Below are positions 27,201 to 35,888 of a DNA stretch of 40,673 nucleotides, one piece after another. Made by a program: the position numbers and the translations under genes. Source of the stretch: Clostridia bacterium (GTDB taxonomy: Bacteria > Bacillota > Clostridia > UBA1381); NCBI GenBank assembly GCA_017443895.1, contig JAFSXU010000011.1, forward strand, positions 1 through 40,673. Direction: 5' to 3'. The notes beneath the pieces were generated by a model. That model was not told the DNA's origin. It saw nothing but the letters and a program-made list of their open reading frames with translations, and searched no databases. Each line of letters opens with the position of its first letter. Position 1 is the first letter of the stretch.

Positions 27201-27465
27201 TAAGATAATCTCCGCCCAAGTCTACCGCCACATACTGATAACCGCCTAAAGTACCCTCAAGTGTCACACTTCCCATGGACCATATATCATTATAATTGCC
27301 ATTTGTAACATTCTTCGGGGCATATGAATCGTCCTCGGTATATTGACTGCTGCCATATGTTTCCTTGTCGTATGCAATATTATCCGCCGCCTGTCCGATC
27401 AGATGAAACGCTCCAAAGCATACAAGCATTATTGCAAATGCCAGCCATTTTTTACCTTTTATCAT
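24226..27465 (-). CDS. S-layer homology protein with N-terminal discoidin-like domain and large unknown C-terminal region
   Basis: A 1079-residue exported protein. A signal peptide (about 1-26, ending LIGQAA) precedes one F5/8-type-C-like domain (about 27-172; YVAVDLGGDYLIDS, FRYVRIAS, IEVYGE). An SLH region at about 190-345 follows, with LLTRAQAAKVI, FSDVSADHWAADYI and ISRANAAKFLYNALL. SLH domains bind secondary cell wall polymer, so the protein should sit on the cell surface with about 730 residues exposed. This C-terminal part is beta-rich, has no recognisable catalytic motif, and repeats short K-V-Y-x-S-D and T-I-D-G-(R/K)-type strands. The SLH block being near the N-terminus is the reverse of the neighbour. 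The start overlaps the upstream SLH gene by 4 bases, so the two are coupled and probably made in similar amounts. Confidence 0.9.
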   Translation of the reverse strand: MIKGKKWLAFAIMLVCFGAFHLIGQAADNIAYDKETYGSSQYTEDDSYAPKNVTNGNYNDIWSMGSVTLEGTLGGYQYVAVDLGGDYLIDSITAVTRRGLDQPDARTGWLIQAANNRNFSDAVTIGTVDTPGEYEQDYTFFSEYDTPFRYVRIASKQYIVVAEIEVYGELYDPVTMKVKSEFYDTVGTDYAPAATLLSYLGIMEGISKNEFAGDALLTRAQAAKVITTFSNMAIQKADKMPFSDVSADHWAADYIYTAYKNGVISTDKLFRPNDFVTDTELLKLILYSMNYQDYVERNGGWSGGVYAVSNKLKLKKNISVESGAPISRANAAKFLYNALLTPKFDNVSIVDGEYYYSESDETALESVFDLKVTEGLMSENSNTSLIREKDNGSGYIKIGNSSYRDQSSQTELWIGRNIGILTDKEDEGKILASWIIPKKNDILKVYDSDRTEISKSQYKYLDENDREKKVLFADDMYVIRNNSAITDWDTQDLICPDGYIEFTDNNDDGKMDVAFCYVPQITAVNYVSNVDGKITVVSLDGTVISASELNYLKITKNSKPSTAGRIDKNGLVKVYLSDNKASMWIDQTYEILDGTVELLGSDSVTIDGRKVKFSEYYKANRSNFDEIIFSNPITVLLDDTGRLVWIPKDSMKLSGEIYGFVTAMITGQWDMDTAGLRIFSQYGVFDNYPFASKVTIDGKIYKGSRIREMIRDEGYTIKGSFIMYTLNSDGEIDYLDTEEVGTESNSKLVKMDVNLGTEKVNMPDTGGIYSHGYQVLPLRKDTLSFTIPWVNGTFGSKDYERYYRAETTERAFTRLSQIKDEVAFYGADKNNYPTFAVKYQKYSAVSQSGVLEISDEYSPGIIVTEVSYTQNEYGERTYSIKGYNIQTGEEQEYHTDLDLKNVYLSDNIQHEQWNWLDDHKFIDPARVDMSIVSDYIMPITSLKYGDIVRLQIEGGVAVAAERVFEANNSFKGKYPATKDGNWYSAGDSYPMYPSASFRLVYGTAKQMRDDAFIMETCERYGVMQTDSVIYGKLKQIFIVKDNNVIEKYYGSSLPSNVEIGDEVILFTREGPPVSVIVYK

Positions 27466-30400
27466 TCACTCACCCCCACATTCAACAGCTTTAACAACGC
27501 ATCGGTTATTACTGCCGACTGCGCACGGGTAAGAGACTCATAAGGTCTGAAGCTGTTGTCTTCAAATCCGTTTATAATGCTAAGGCCTGACAAAAATCCG
27601 ACCGCCTCTGTTGCGTAATCCGATATATCATTGGTGTCTGTAAAATCTTTACTTTTACGGAAATCGTAAAAGCCCTCATGGTTTAAAAGATTCATACACA
27701 TAAGCGCCGCATCCTGCCTTTTTATATAGGTATTTGGACTAAACAGTTCCTCACTGACACCGCTCGTAATTTTACACGAAACCGCCACATCAACATACGG
27801 ATAAAACCAGTCAGAAGCATTGCAGTCAGAAAATTTTACTGTTTTATTCGGGTCTGATACCAATGGGAACGCCGCAACAAGCATTTTTATAAATTCTGCC
27901 CTGCTAACAGGTCTGTCAGGCTCAAATAATCCATTTCCAACACCTGCAACAATCCCTTTTTGGTAGAGATTATATACACTGCTTGCCGCCCAGTGATTTG
28001 TCGGCATATCGCTAAAATTCGCTGTTTCTCCTGCACCCGTATTTGATGGAACAGGTAAATCAGATGCATTACCACCCGTTAAGGAAACTCCGACTTTTGC
28101 AAAGCCTCCGCCTGACGATGAGCCACCACCGCCGCCACCGCCGGAGGAACCACCGGTTGTTTTTTGTGTCATAGCCGATATTATGGTTGAAATTTCCTGC
28201 TTTAAGCCGTCGCCCCAGCTTGTCTGTGTTTTATTGCCAAGCCTTTTTGCAATATCGTATATATCAATTCCGCTCTTCCTTATGGCTGATAAGTCAACCT
28301 TCAATATATCGGCATATGTTTCAAGTGCTGATGCAATATCTTCGGTTTTTGCACCCTCAATGTGCGATAATACCGCAGAAAGCTTCAATGTGTCGAAAAT
28401 GTTGACTGAAGTTGTTTTAATCTGCTTAAATACAGTTGAAACCTCAGAATTATTTTCCGTTCCGTCAAATATGTTATCCATAATACTTCCGTATCTGCTT
28501 ATGAGCGAAGCAGTGCTGTCCTCGCCCGCTGAAACCGCATCTATTACCGATGCCACCATAAGAGCATCATGAATATCCTGTGCCGAAATATTTGCCGGAA
28601 CATTCTTTTTCCATTTGGAAATATCCGACATTGCCTTTACAAAGCTTGTGCCAATTCTTGCAAGATGCTCTGACACATACGGAATATCTCCGAAAGATAT
28701 TACTCCAAGCTCTTTATAATATTTATTGTAATTAACCGAAAAATTTGTTGCAGATGTGGTTTTAAACGCCTCTATTGCCTCTGCTAAAAGCGTATCATCA
28801 GGCACGGTTTTGGTAAATGTGTATTCTGCTAAATGTGCCTTTTCAAACACATCGCATATTCCAAGCTTTACAGTATATTCTCCATAGTCTGCCGAAAACG
28901 GAAGATGGTACTCAAATGAATAACCCTCGCCTACAGGCTTTAAGTCTGCAAAAATAAGGTTATTCTCTGTATCGTATATGCGAACATACACTTTGTCCGA
29001 CGCTATCACTCCACCCGTCGGCATAACCGAAAGGCTAATTCCGTCACTGTAAGTCTCACTTGTAATTGCCGTATCAAGCTCTTTGGTTTTTACTTGTTCG
29101 TATACCTCCTCATCACTGCCTATAACATAAATATTACCGTCTAAAAACTCGTGTCCCGCTCCCAAAACGCACTTGCTTTCCTTTGTTAAAAAAGCAACAC
29201 ATCTTTTAGCATAGGCACTGCCTGTTAAAACTATTGATTCCGCCTTTTTTTCTCCGGGTGCTAAATCAACTTGCAATTCTTTTGTCGCAATAACATCTCC
29301 GTACTCATCAAATGCACACGCAAATGCCGTTCTTGTTTCATTGCGGTCATAGCTTATATTTTCTATTGAAAAGCCGATTTCCTCACCCTGTTGATAAAAA
29401 TTGCCAAGAATATCCGTATCAAACGAATTTACCTCAACCTCTGACAGGGATATTTTTTCTCCGTTAGCAGGCAGAATACAGATATATCTGTATTTTTTAT
29501 CCTCCGCCATTTTGGGACTGATTTCTTCCATATTTTCAGGGTCTGTATTGAATAACCCTGCACGAAGCTCAACACTATCGGCGCCCTCGCCCTTGCATAA
29601 AATATTGTTTATGTATGAGGGCACCTCCAAATCAATTATTGCAGATGAGAATGCTTTTTGTGTATCTTCATTTCCGTCTGTAAGAGCTGAACTGTAATCC
29701 CACTTGCCGTCTGTTTTAACACGCTTTGAAAGGGCGCTGTTTTTTGTCATATCCCTTGTTTCTTGGAAAACGGTAAGCTCGTTCACTTCAAAAACCCGCT
29801 CACTGCTCGCCTTTCTTGCCTCGACAATCCTGAACTTTTCCAAGGCATGTTCCTCAGGCAGTCTGTACATACCGTCCTCGCCCTGCTCAAGAAGTATGCG
29901 GTTGGTAAGCTCATCGCCATGTGCGACTCCCACATCATTTGAAACGGAAATCTCAAGCTTTTCCACCTCACGGGATATTTTTATGGAAACCTCTGATATA
30001 TTTATACTCTCACCAAGGTCTATCCTTATCCACTCAACCGGCTTTTCCTCAGTCGGCGTTGAAATAAAGCTCGTTTTATCATCACCGTCATTTGCATTGG
30101 CGCAAACAAAGCCATTAAAACCGCCCTCACCATAAAGGCGTGATAAAATTGGTTTGCCCTCTGAAACAGCAATACTACGGTTAGTAAACTCTTTATCATC
30201 GACAGGCTCATCTTCCGTTTTGTCATACGAATACACCGTCATTTCACGAACTCTGAACAATGATATACTATTGGGAACACGCAAACGAACATATCTGAAT
30301 TTTTCTTTCTCCTTGTCCGCATTCAGAATATATCCATCAGTGCCCTTCTCAAGAACGCTGTATTCAGAAAAATCCTCTGACGCCGATACCTCAACAGCAT

Positions 30401-30698
30401 ATTGACTTACACTTCCTGCAAAGGTAATGCTCACATATGCAATAGTGTATTTTGCTTGTAGGTCTATAACCAGTGAATCTTCAGTGCTTTTCCCTTTATT
30501 GCTATAGAAAAATGTATTGACATTGTCATCATTGGCGTTTGCCGCAACATTCCCGTTATAGCCTTCCTCGCCGTAGACTGTTGAATATATAGGCTTATTA
30601 ACAGATATAGCCTCCGGTTTCTCTGTCTCTGCCACAGCCGGCAGAGACATCATAGAAACAGTGAGCATTATTGCCGTCAAAAACGCTGTTATTCTCAT
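27462..30698 (-). CDS. S-layer homology protein with discoidin-like repeats and C-terminal SLH domains
   Basis: A 1078-residue exported protein with a signal peptide (about 1-23, ending PAVAETE). Discoidin-like repeats at about 30-155 and 175-315 carry the module seen in the 12676-16986 protein (VYGEEGYNG and LYGEGGFNG, each with ANAND). A third weak discoidin-like domain, two beta-sandwich-like regions and a helical region (about 640-840) follow. A linker of mostly Gly and Ser (about 845-865) leads to three SLH units (FSDMPTNHWAASSVY; FSDCNASDWFYPYVD; FTDTNDISDYATEAV) reaching the C-terminus. This is a typical surface-anchored layout with binding modules projecting outward. It starts 15 bases after the beta-helix gene and overlaps the next SLH gene by 4 bases. 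No catalytic domain is evident, so a glycan-binding or scaffold role is more likely. Confidence 0.92.
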   Translation of the reverse strand: MRITAFLTAIMLTVSMMSLPAVAETEKPEAISVNKPIYSTVYGEEGYNGNVAANANDDNVNTFFYSNKGKSTEDSLVIDLQAKYTIAYVSITFAGSVSQYAVEVSASEDFSEYSVLEKGTDGYILNADKEKEKFRYVRLRVPNSISLFRVREMTVYSYDKTEDEPVDDKEFTNRSIAVSEGKPILSRLYGEGGFNGFVCANANDGDDKTSFISTPTEEKPVEWIRIDLGESINISEVSIKISREVEKLEISVSNDVGVAHGDELTNRILLEQGEDGMYRLPEEHALEKFRIVEARKASSERVFEVNELTVFQETRDMTKNSALSKRVKTDGKWDYSSALTDGNEDTQKAFSSAIIDLEVPSYINNILCKGEGADSVELRAGLFNTDPENMEEISPKMAEDKKYRYICILPANGEKISLSEVEVNSFDTDILGNFYQQGEEIGFSIENISYDRNETRTAFACAFDEYGDVIATKELQVDLAPGEKKAESIVLTGSAYAKRCVAFLTKESKCVLGAGHEFLDGNIYVIGSDEEVYEQVKTKELDTAITSETYSDGISLSVMPTGGVIASDKVYVRIYDTENNLIFADLKPVGEGYSFEYHLPFSADYGEYTVKLGICDVFEKAHLAEYTFTKTVPDDTLLAEAIEAFKTTSATNFSVNYNKYYKELGVISFGDIPYVSEHLARIGTSFVKAMSDISKWKKNVPANISAQDIHDALMVASVIDAVSAGEDSTASLISRYGSIMDNIFDGTENNSEVSTVFKQIKTTSVNIFDTLKLSAVLSHIEGAKTEDIASALETYADILKVDLSAIRKSGIDIYDIAKRLGNKTQTSWGDGLKQEISTIISAMTQKTTGGSSGGGGGGGSSSGGGFAKVGVSLTGGNASDLPVPSNTGAGETANFSDMPTNHWAASSVYNLYQKGIVAGVGNGLFEPDRPVSRAEFIKMLVAAFPLVSDPNKTVKFSDCNASDWFYPYVDVAVSCKITSGVSEELFSPNTYIKRQDAALMCMNLLNHEGFYDFRKSKDFTDTNDISDYATEAVGFLSGLSIINGFEDNSFRPYESLTRAQSAVITDALLKLLNVGVSE

Positions 30699-30713
30699 CT
30701 GCCGTCCACTCCT

Positions 30714-33700
30714 TTATTCCAATACTTCTATTCCGGTTTTAAGATTACAAAAACCAATATAGCCCGATAATGCTTTTCGTGTTGCGAGAACGCTCTCCTG
30801 TGGCTCGCCGTTTATCCATATTTGAATTGCACATTTATCAGCCACAGGTTGAAGCTCTACCTTAATCTCATTCGGCTCATTATTTTTAATACCTGCAATA
30901 CTGCCTGTTTTTAATAGCCTGTCCTCACCGTTTATGTGCTCATAAATCGATGCCGTATCTCCGTTTATTTCCAAACGGAAATGCTCATCCTTCTTGTAGA
31001 GCCCATGTACTTCAAAGCCATCGGAGCTGTTTGCGGCAAAGATAAATTGCAAACTCGCTATATCACTTCCGCTTTTGGGGATAAACCGAATTTTCTGTGC
31101 CTCATTTTCGGCAAAATGCTTTCCCCAAATATATGCCGCCTTGTTAATACTTAAATATGTCCGACCCGAATATGATGCTACTTTCGTATTCTTTTCCGTA
31201 GCTACCGTTCTCCACTCATTATCAGATTTTGTAAATATTGGGATTACCGTCCAATATTCGTATTTTTTTATTGTCGGTGAATAAACAGGAAGCTTAAATT
31301 CCCCTGTATAGTCAAGCGCCGTTTCAAATAATGCCGATTTTGCCGTACCCTTTAGTGTTACCTCAGTCTTGCACAGTCTTACATCGGTATTTTCCGGCAT
31401 ATATATCTTTATTGTCCGTGTTTTATCGTCTTTTTCTTCGCCAAGCATTCCGTCCGCCCACAAATAAACAACGCCAAAGCCCGCCTTTGTGTTTACAAAT
31501 TTGCGGTATTCATCCTCTAAGCGTTTAATAAGAGCAAACTCTGCCTCATCTAAGAGAGGGGAGGCGGCATCAAGTCGTATTTTGGACAGTTTATCGGAAA
31601 ATTCCTTTTTTTCTTTTGCTGTAACGGAATTTTCAACGCTTTTATCCTCACTTGTAATCGTATTTTCAAGCTCTGTTTCGCATCGTTTTATAAGCTCGTC
31701 AAGTGTCATTCTTATAACATTGTCTGCCGCCTCATTTATGTATTTTCTAAGCTTTATAAGAGACTCAACATAGTCAGTAGAGCTTTTTGTGCGAACCTCT
31801 TGCAAAGCATCTGTAAGCTTATACTTGTACTGTATAGGATAATCTCCGGGCAAATCTCCAAAGCTTCCCTTTTCAAGTATGGTTTTTGCAACTGTGATTG
31901 TACTGTTTTCAAAAAACTCCCATATCTGAGAATTTGCTTCAAGTATTACCCTGGGCTCCTCAACCTCAAGCTCTGCATCGGGCACTATTAACAACCATTT
32001 TCGTGCCTCACCTTTAAGTCCTGCATTCTTCTTTATTGCGTATGCTTTGGGGTCGTCCTGTCCCGGGAGATATTCACCTGTATTTTCAAGCACATTGTCC
32101 GTTCCGTCATTTCTGTGTATATTATGCCAGCCGTAGCTTGATATAAATTGGTTTTCTCTTATCGTGCTCATCCATATATTATAGTTTCTGAAAACATCCT
32201 CCGAAACATTGTTCCGCCAAATGGAATATGACGAGCCCTCGTCCGGATAAAATGCACCGGCTCCTATAAATACATTTCTGACATAATTTTCTTCAACAAC
32301 CGTTCCTTTTTGCTCAGAGAGCATATATATTGCCGCACCGTCATGCATTGTATTGTTGGTGCTGTGGATATAGTTTCTTGCAATGTGGTTATTTCCGCTT
32401 CCCTGTGCGTTATTGCGCCAGCCCCAGCCAAACATAAGTCCCGAATACGGTATGTCAAATATTTCATTATCGCATATTTCAAGACCCGTTGTATAAAAGC
32501 AGCTTATACCGCCGCCTGAGCATATTGATTCACCGCTTCGGGCGATATAATTGTTTGTAACAGCCGTATCCTGTACTCCAACACAGGTAGTATACGGCTT
32601 GCGGTCGGGGGTTATTGCGGCTACGGCAGATACCGAAAATGTACCCGCTTCCTTTGACCTTATCATCATGTAGCGGTATTTTTCTCCGTTTAAATTTGGA
32701 GTATACTCCGCCATACGGCCTGCAGGCTCATCCTGCTCCGCAATCTTAATATATGTCCCGTCCTTAAAATCCCTGTTATTTGACAAGAGTATTTCATATC
32801 CCATCTTGTTTTCGGACGGCACTGAGCTTGAAAAGCCCATAACTATTTTAGTTATATTATACGGTCTGTCAAAATCATACCTTATCCAGCTTTTCTCACC
32901 CTTTTTAACTGCAAGCGGATCTCCGCTCCATACACCCGTTTTCTCAAGTATGACATCTTCATCATACCAGCTTCCCGTTCCCGAAAGAGTGCCAAAATCG
33001 TCCTCATAATAAGATGTTGCAACCTTTGTCCTTTCGGTTATAAGATTGGTTTTTGCATCCGGCGGAGGAACTACCTGAACACTCTCATATGTTGTTCCTA
33101 TTCCGCCATGCTCATGCCTGCCGACAACTATCGATGCATCTCCAATATCGGAAAAGGCATTGCCGCTTATAACCGTTCCTTTTGCGGCATCAATTATATG
33201 TATTCCCGATGAACCGTAACCAAAGAAATAATTATCCGAAAGCTCAATATCATTTGCTCTTTCAATACTTATCGCCGGCGGAATATACCACGGTACATCA
33301 TTTGTTCTTGTAGTCATTTGTTGCTGAGCAGTTTCTATTCCCGCCTCGTCAGGACCGTAAAAAGCGGAATGGGCGATTTTAAGTCCCTCTATCGTAATGT
33401 TTTCTACTCTGTCATCAGTATCATTGCCGTCAAAGATTATGAGCTTATCCAAGGCAGGTGCAATTACCTCTGCATTTTGGATATCTTCACCTTTTCTCGG
33501 CATATAATACACTGTTTTTTCTTTTTTGTTATAGTAAAACTCACCGGGTTTATCCAAAAGCTCAAACGCATTCTTTACAAGGAACGGCCTGTCGTACCTT
33601 GCACGCAAATCACTTGCGGGAGATTTTGTCATTTTCTCCCACCAGCCCTGTTGCATAAGCACGATAACCTGCTCATCATTGTCCGGGTCGGGAATTATGT

Positions 33701-34343
33701 CCTCCACCTTACAAGTGTTGTTCTTCCAGTTTATCTGCCAGTTAAACTCGATATCCTCCGGATTTTCGTATTTGCCGATTTCAGTTCGGGACATATACAT
33801 ACCGTCGCATTGATAGGCAGTTTTGGGGTCATCATAAAAATCTATGCCCTTTACCTGTCGGTTTGATGTTGCAACATATGATTTTCTTCCGTTTACATAC
33901 ATCTCACGCATCATAGATACGCCCTCAACGGGTGCTTTATATATACCCTCAGTTTCTGTCGGCACAAATCCGGTGATTTTCACTCCGCCTGAAAGCTGTG
34001 GCATATTTTCTCCACGGTATATTATCCTGTGTCCGTTTTTCCCGGAATCCTCCGTCAAAAATACCAGTGGACTGTCCAGAAAATATGTGCCCTCACCAAT
34101 ATGTACAATTATATCTTTGTCCATACCGTCAGATATTTCCCGAACTGTCTCCTGTGCTTTTGCTATTGTCTTAAATGCAGTCGCCTCCGACTCCCCGTCA
34201 TTTTCATCACTGCCGTCAATACTGACATAAAATTCCTTCCAATAATGCTCGTTGTCGGCAAAAACGAATTTGGAATTGGGCAATGCAGTGATTGCAAAAA
34301 TCACTGCACATATAACACAAATCCATCGTGCTTTGTAATTCAT
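30714..34343 (-). CDS. Secreted right-handed beta-helix protein (GH141-like) with inserted discoidin-like domain
   Basis: A 1209-residue exported protein (signal peptide about 1-29, ending FVFADN). The beta-helix starts right after it (FYVSIDGSDENDG, about residue 36) and shares EDSGKNG-x-x-IIY, NAFELLD-x-PGEFY and YYMPR-x-GE with the other beta-helix protein of the cluster. A discoidin-like domain of about 155 residues (430-585; IRYDFDRPYNITKIV, YRYMMIRS) interrupts the helix, which then resumes with DGAAIYMLS (about 667) and YPDEG (about 698), positions of candidate catalytic acids. A helical region (about 790-960) and a lectin-like beta-sandwich (about 1080-1209) end the protein. GGAG lies 5 bases before the ATG, and the gene follows the binding-protein gene by 15 bases. 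It is likely an extracellular glycosidase; the exact family and linkage are unproven. No wall anchor is seen. Confidence 0.88.
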   Translation of the reverse strand: MNYKARWICVICAVIFAITALPNSKFVFADNEHYWKEFYVSIDGSDENDGESEATAFKTIAKAQETVREISDGMDKDIIVHIGEGTYFLDSPLVFLTEDSGKNGHRIIYRGENMPQLSGGVKITGFVPTETEGIYKAPVEGVSMMREMYVNGRKSYVATSNRQVKGIDFYDDPKTAYQCDGMYMSRTEIGKYENPEDIEFNWQINWKNNTCKVEDIIPDPDNDEQVIVLMQQGWWEKMTKSPASDLRARYDRPFLVKNAFELLDKPGEFYYNKKEKTVYYMPRKGEDIQNAEVIAPALDKLIIFDGNDTDDRVENITIEGLKIAHSAFYGPDEAGIETAQQQMTTRTNDVPWYIPPAISIERANDIELSDNYFFGYGSSGIHIIDAAKGTVISGNAFSDIGDASIVVGRHEHGGIGTTYESVQVVPPPDAKTNLITERTKVATSYYEDDFGTLSGTGSWYDEDVILEKTGVWSGDPLAVKKGEKSWIRYDFDRPYNITKIVMGFSSSVPSENKMGYEILLSNNRDFKDGTYIKIAEQDEPAGRMAEYTPNLNGEKYRYMMIRSKEAGTFSVSAVAAITPDRKPYTTCVGVQDTAVTNNYIARSGESICSGGGISCFYTTGLEICDNEIFDIPYSGLMFGWGWRNNAQGSGNNHIARNYIHSTNNTMHDGAAIYMLSEQKGTVVEENYVRNVFIGAGAFYPDEGSSYSIWRNNVSEDVFRNYNIWMSTIRENQFISSYGWHNIHRNDGTDNVLENTGEYLPGQDDPKAYAIKKNAGLKGEARKWLLIVPDAELEVEEPRVILEANSQIWEFFENSTITVAKTILEKGSFGDLPGDYPIQYKYKLTDALQEVRTKSSTDYVESLIKLRKYINEAADNVIRMTLDELIKRCETELENTITSEDKSVENSVTAKEKKEFSDKLSKIRLDAASPLLDEAEFALIKRLEDEYRKFVNTKAGFGVVYLWADGMLGEEKDDKTRTIKIYMPENTDVRLCKTEVTLKGTAKSALFETALDYTGEFKLPVYSPTIKKYEYWTVIPIFTKSDNEWRTVATEKNTKVASYSGRTYLSINKAAYIWGKHFAENEAQKIRFIPKSGSDIASLQFIFAANSSDGFEVHGLYKKDEHFRLEINGDTASIYEHINGEDRLLKTGSIAGIKNNEPNEIKVELQPVADKCAIQIWINGEPQESVLATRKALSGYIGFCNLKTGIEVLE

Positions 34344-34358
34344 ATTAACTCCACCTAA

Positions 34359-35837
34359 TTATTGCTGTGCAACCCACTCATCAACTTGACGCTGAACTTC
34401 ACTTATAAGCTTGTCACAGCCTGCAGCCTTTAGCTTCTTTATAAATTCAGGGTAAGATGAATCAACATCAACAAGACCGTAGTCCAAAAGATTAAGGTAT
34501 TCCGATACTGCCGACTGACAAGCCGATACCTCTACCTTTACATTGTCAAGATCGGGAGAAAATCCCAAAAGCGGGCTCTTGAATGACTCATCGTTTATTT
34601 TCTCGACTTCCTCTGCAAAGTTATCAGGCTCGCCCGGAAGGTTGTATTTGTTGAATGTATTACCAACATTCCATTCTGTCCATGTATACGGCATATCAGG
34701 GTTTAATTCAATGCTGTTCTCGCCTGTCTTTGTATAATTTACACCCTCAAGTCCGTAAACCAAAAGATTGTAAAATTCCGCATCTGTATCTACAAGCTGA
34801 ATAATTTTAAGTGCGCCTTCAGGATTTTTTGATGTTGCCGATATTGCGTTCATTGTTGCTGCAACACTTCCGCTTGTTGTTATCGGACGGCACTTGAATA
34901 TTATCTTCCAATCATAGTCGCTGTTTCTGTTCAATTCAGACAAAACATTTGGTTTGTAACAATTTCCGCGTGTGATATTAGGAACTATAGCTGTCGGGTC
35001 CTCTACATGGTCAAGATCTCTTTCCGTTTCTTCACTTGGCATTACAAGTCCTTCTTCTACCCATTTACGACGCATTTTTATATAATACTTAAACTCTTCG
35101 GATTCATACTGATTTATCAGCTTATACTTGTCCGTTTCATTATCAAGCTGTATTGCACCCGGAAGAAGAGAACCCACTACCTCTTCAATATTGAACATCT
35201 GTGTTCCGTCATTCCATATCTTATTAAGGTTACAATAATTGCCTGTTTTTTCTTTTACTGCACGGAGATATTTTTCCACTGCGGCAAGCGCAGTTTTGTA
35301 ATTTTCACCTGCACCCTCAAAATCCGCATCGGTAAATCCGAGAAGCTCCATATTCTGCTCAGGTATCGCAAAGAATGGACCTCTTGCCACTATCTGCTGA
35401 TTTGGAACCGCATAAATTTTACCTTTTACCTTCATACTATCCCAAAAATATTCAGGCATACTGTTATACAATTCAGGATAATCCTTGAGATAATCGTCAA
35501 GCGGTAAAATAGCGTTCTTTGACACATTCATATAATAGTTATTGAGCCAGTTTGATGTAAACATTATGTCAAAAGGCTCATTTGAAGCTGTAAGAATTTG
35601 CATCTTAGATTCATAATCTCCCGATTCAATGGGTATGATCTCAAGATCTACTCCGGTCTTTTCCTTTGCCATACGCTGTGCCTCGGCAAAAATATCCTTT
35701 TCGTTGACATTGCCGGGATTTGAGAAAAGATACCATTTTACAGTATCACCTTTTCCGCTTTCCTGCGTTTTTGTGCCGCATCCTGCCACCCCTGCCATAA
35801 GTACAGCTGCAAGGATAATGCTTATCAATTTTTTCAT
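34359..35837 (-). CDS. Sugar ABC transporter substrate-binding lipoprotein (LplA/DUF3502 type)
   Basis: A 492-residue family-1 extracellular solute-binding protein. The signal peptide ends in a lipobox VAGC, with the lipidated Cys at residue 20, so it is membrane-tethered outside the cell. The body has the two-lobe binding-protein pattern (VKWYLFSNPGNVNEKD; EPFDIMFTSNWLNNYY; YAVPNQQIV). The C-terminal 130 residues match DUF3502-type proteins of the LplA group (SPLLGFSPDLDNVKVEVS, then EVQRQVDEW). These proteins serve complex oligosaccharides in Firmicutes. I start at the ATG at 35837, 8 bases after a GGGG-type site; ATG 35840 and GTG 35846 are in-frame alternatives. It pairs with the two permeases upstream. 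No ATPase is encoded, so a shared MsmX-type ATPase elsewhere must energise transport. Confidence 0.93.
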   Translation of the reverse strand: MKKLISIILAAVLMAGVAGCGTKTQESGKGDTVKWYLFSNPGNVNEKDIFAEAQRMAKEKTGVDLEIIPIESGDYESKMQILTASNEPFDIMFTSNWLNNYYMNVSKNAILPLDDYLKDYPELYNSMPEYFWDSMKVKGKIYAVPNQQIVARGPFFAIPEQNMELLGFTDADFEGAGENYKTALAAVEKYLRAVKEKTGNYCNLNKIWNDGTQMFNIEEVVGSLLPGAIQLDNETDKYKLINQYESEEFKYYIKMRRKWVEEGLVMPSEETERDLDHVEDPTAIVPNITRGNCYKPNVLSELNRNSDYDWKIIFKCRPITTSGSVAATMNAISATSKNPEGALKIIQLVDTDAEFYNLLVYGLEGVNYTKTGENSIELNPDMPYTWTEWNVGNTFNKYNLPGEPDNFAEEVEKINDESFKSPLLGFSPDLDNVKVEVSACQSAVSEYLNLLDYGLVDVDSSYPEFIKKLKAAGCDKLISEVQRQVDEWVAQQ

Positions 35838-35888
35838 CATTAACACCCCTTTTTTTATTTTTTTATTTTATTGTTTTTAAAAATATTA

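Noticed and set aside
33318-33866. Plus-strand open frame of 182 residues opposite the beta-helix gene
   Set aside because: Antisense shadow of a well-supported coding sequence, with Cys/Phe-rich low-complexity content and no ribosome-binding site.
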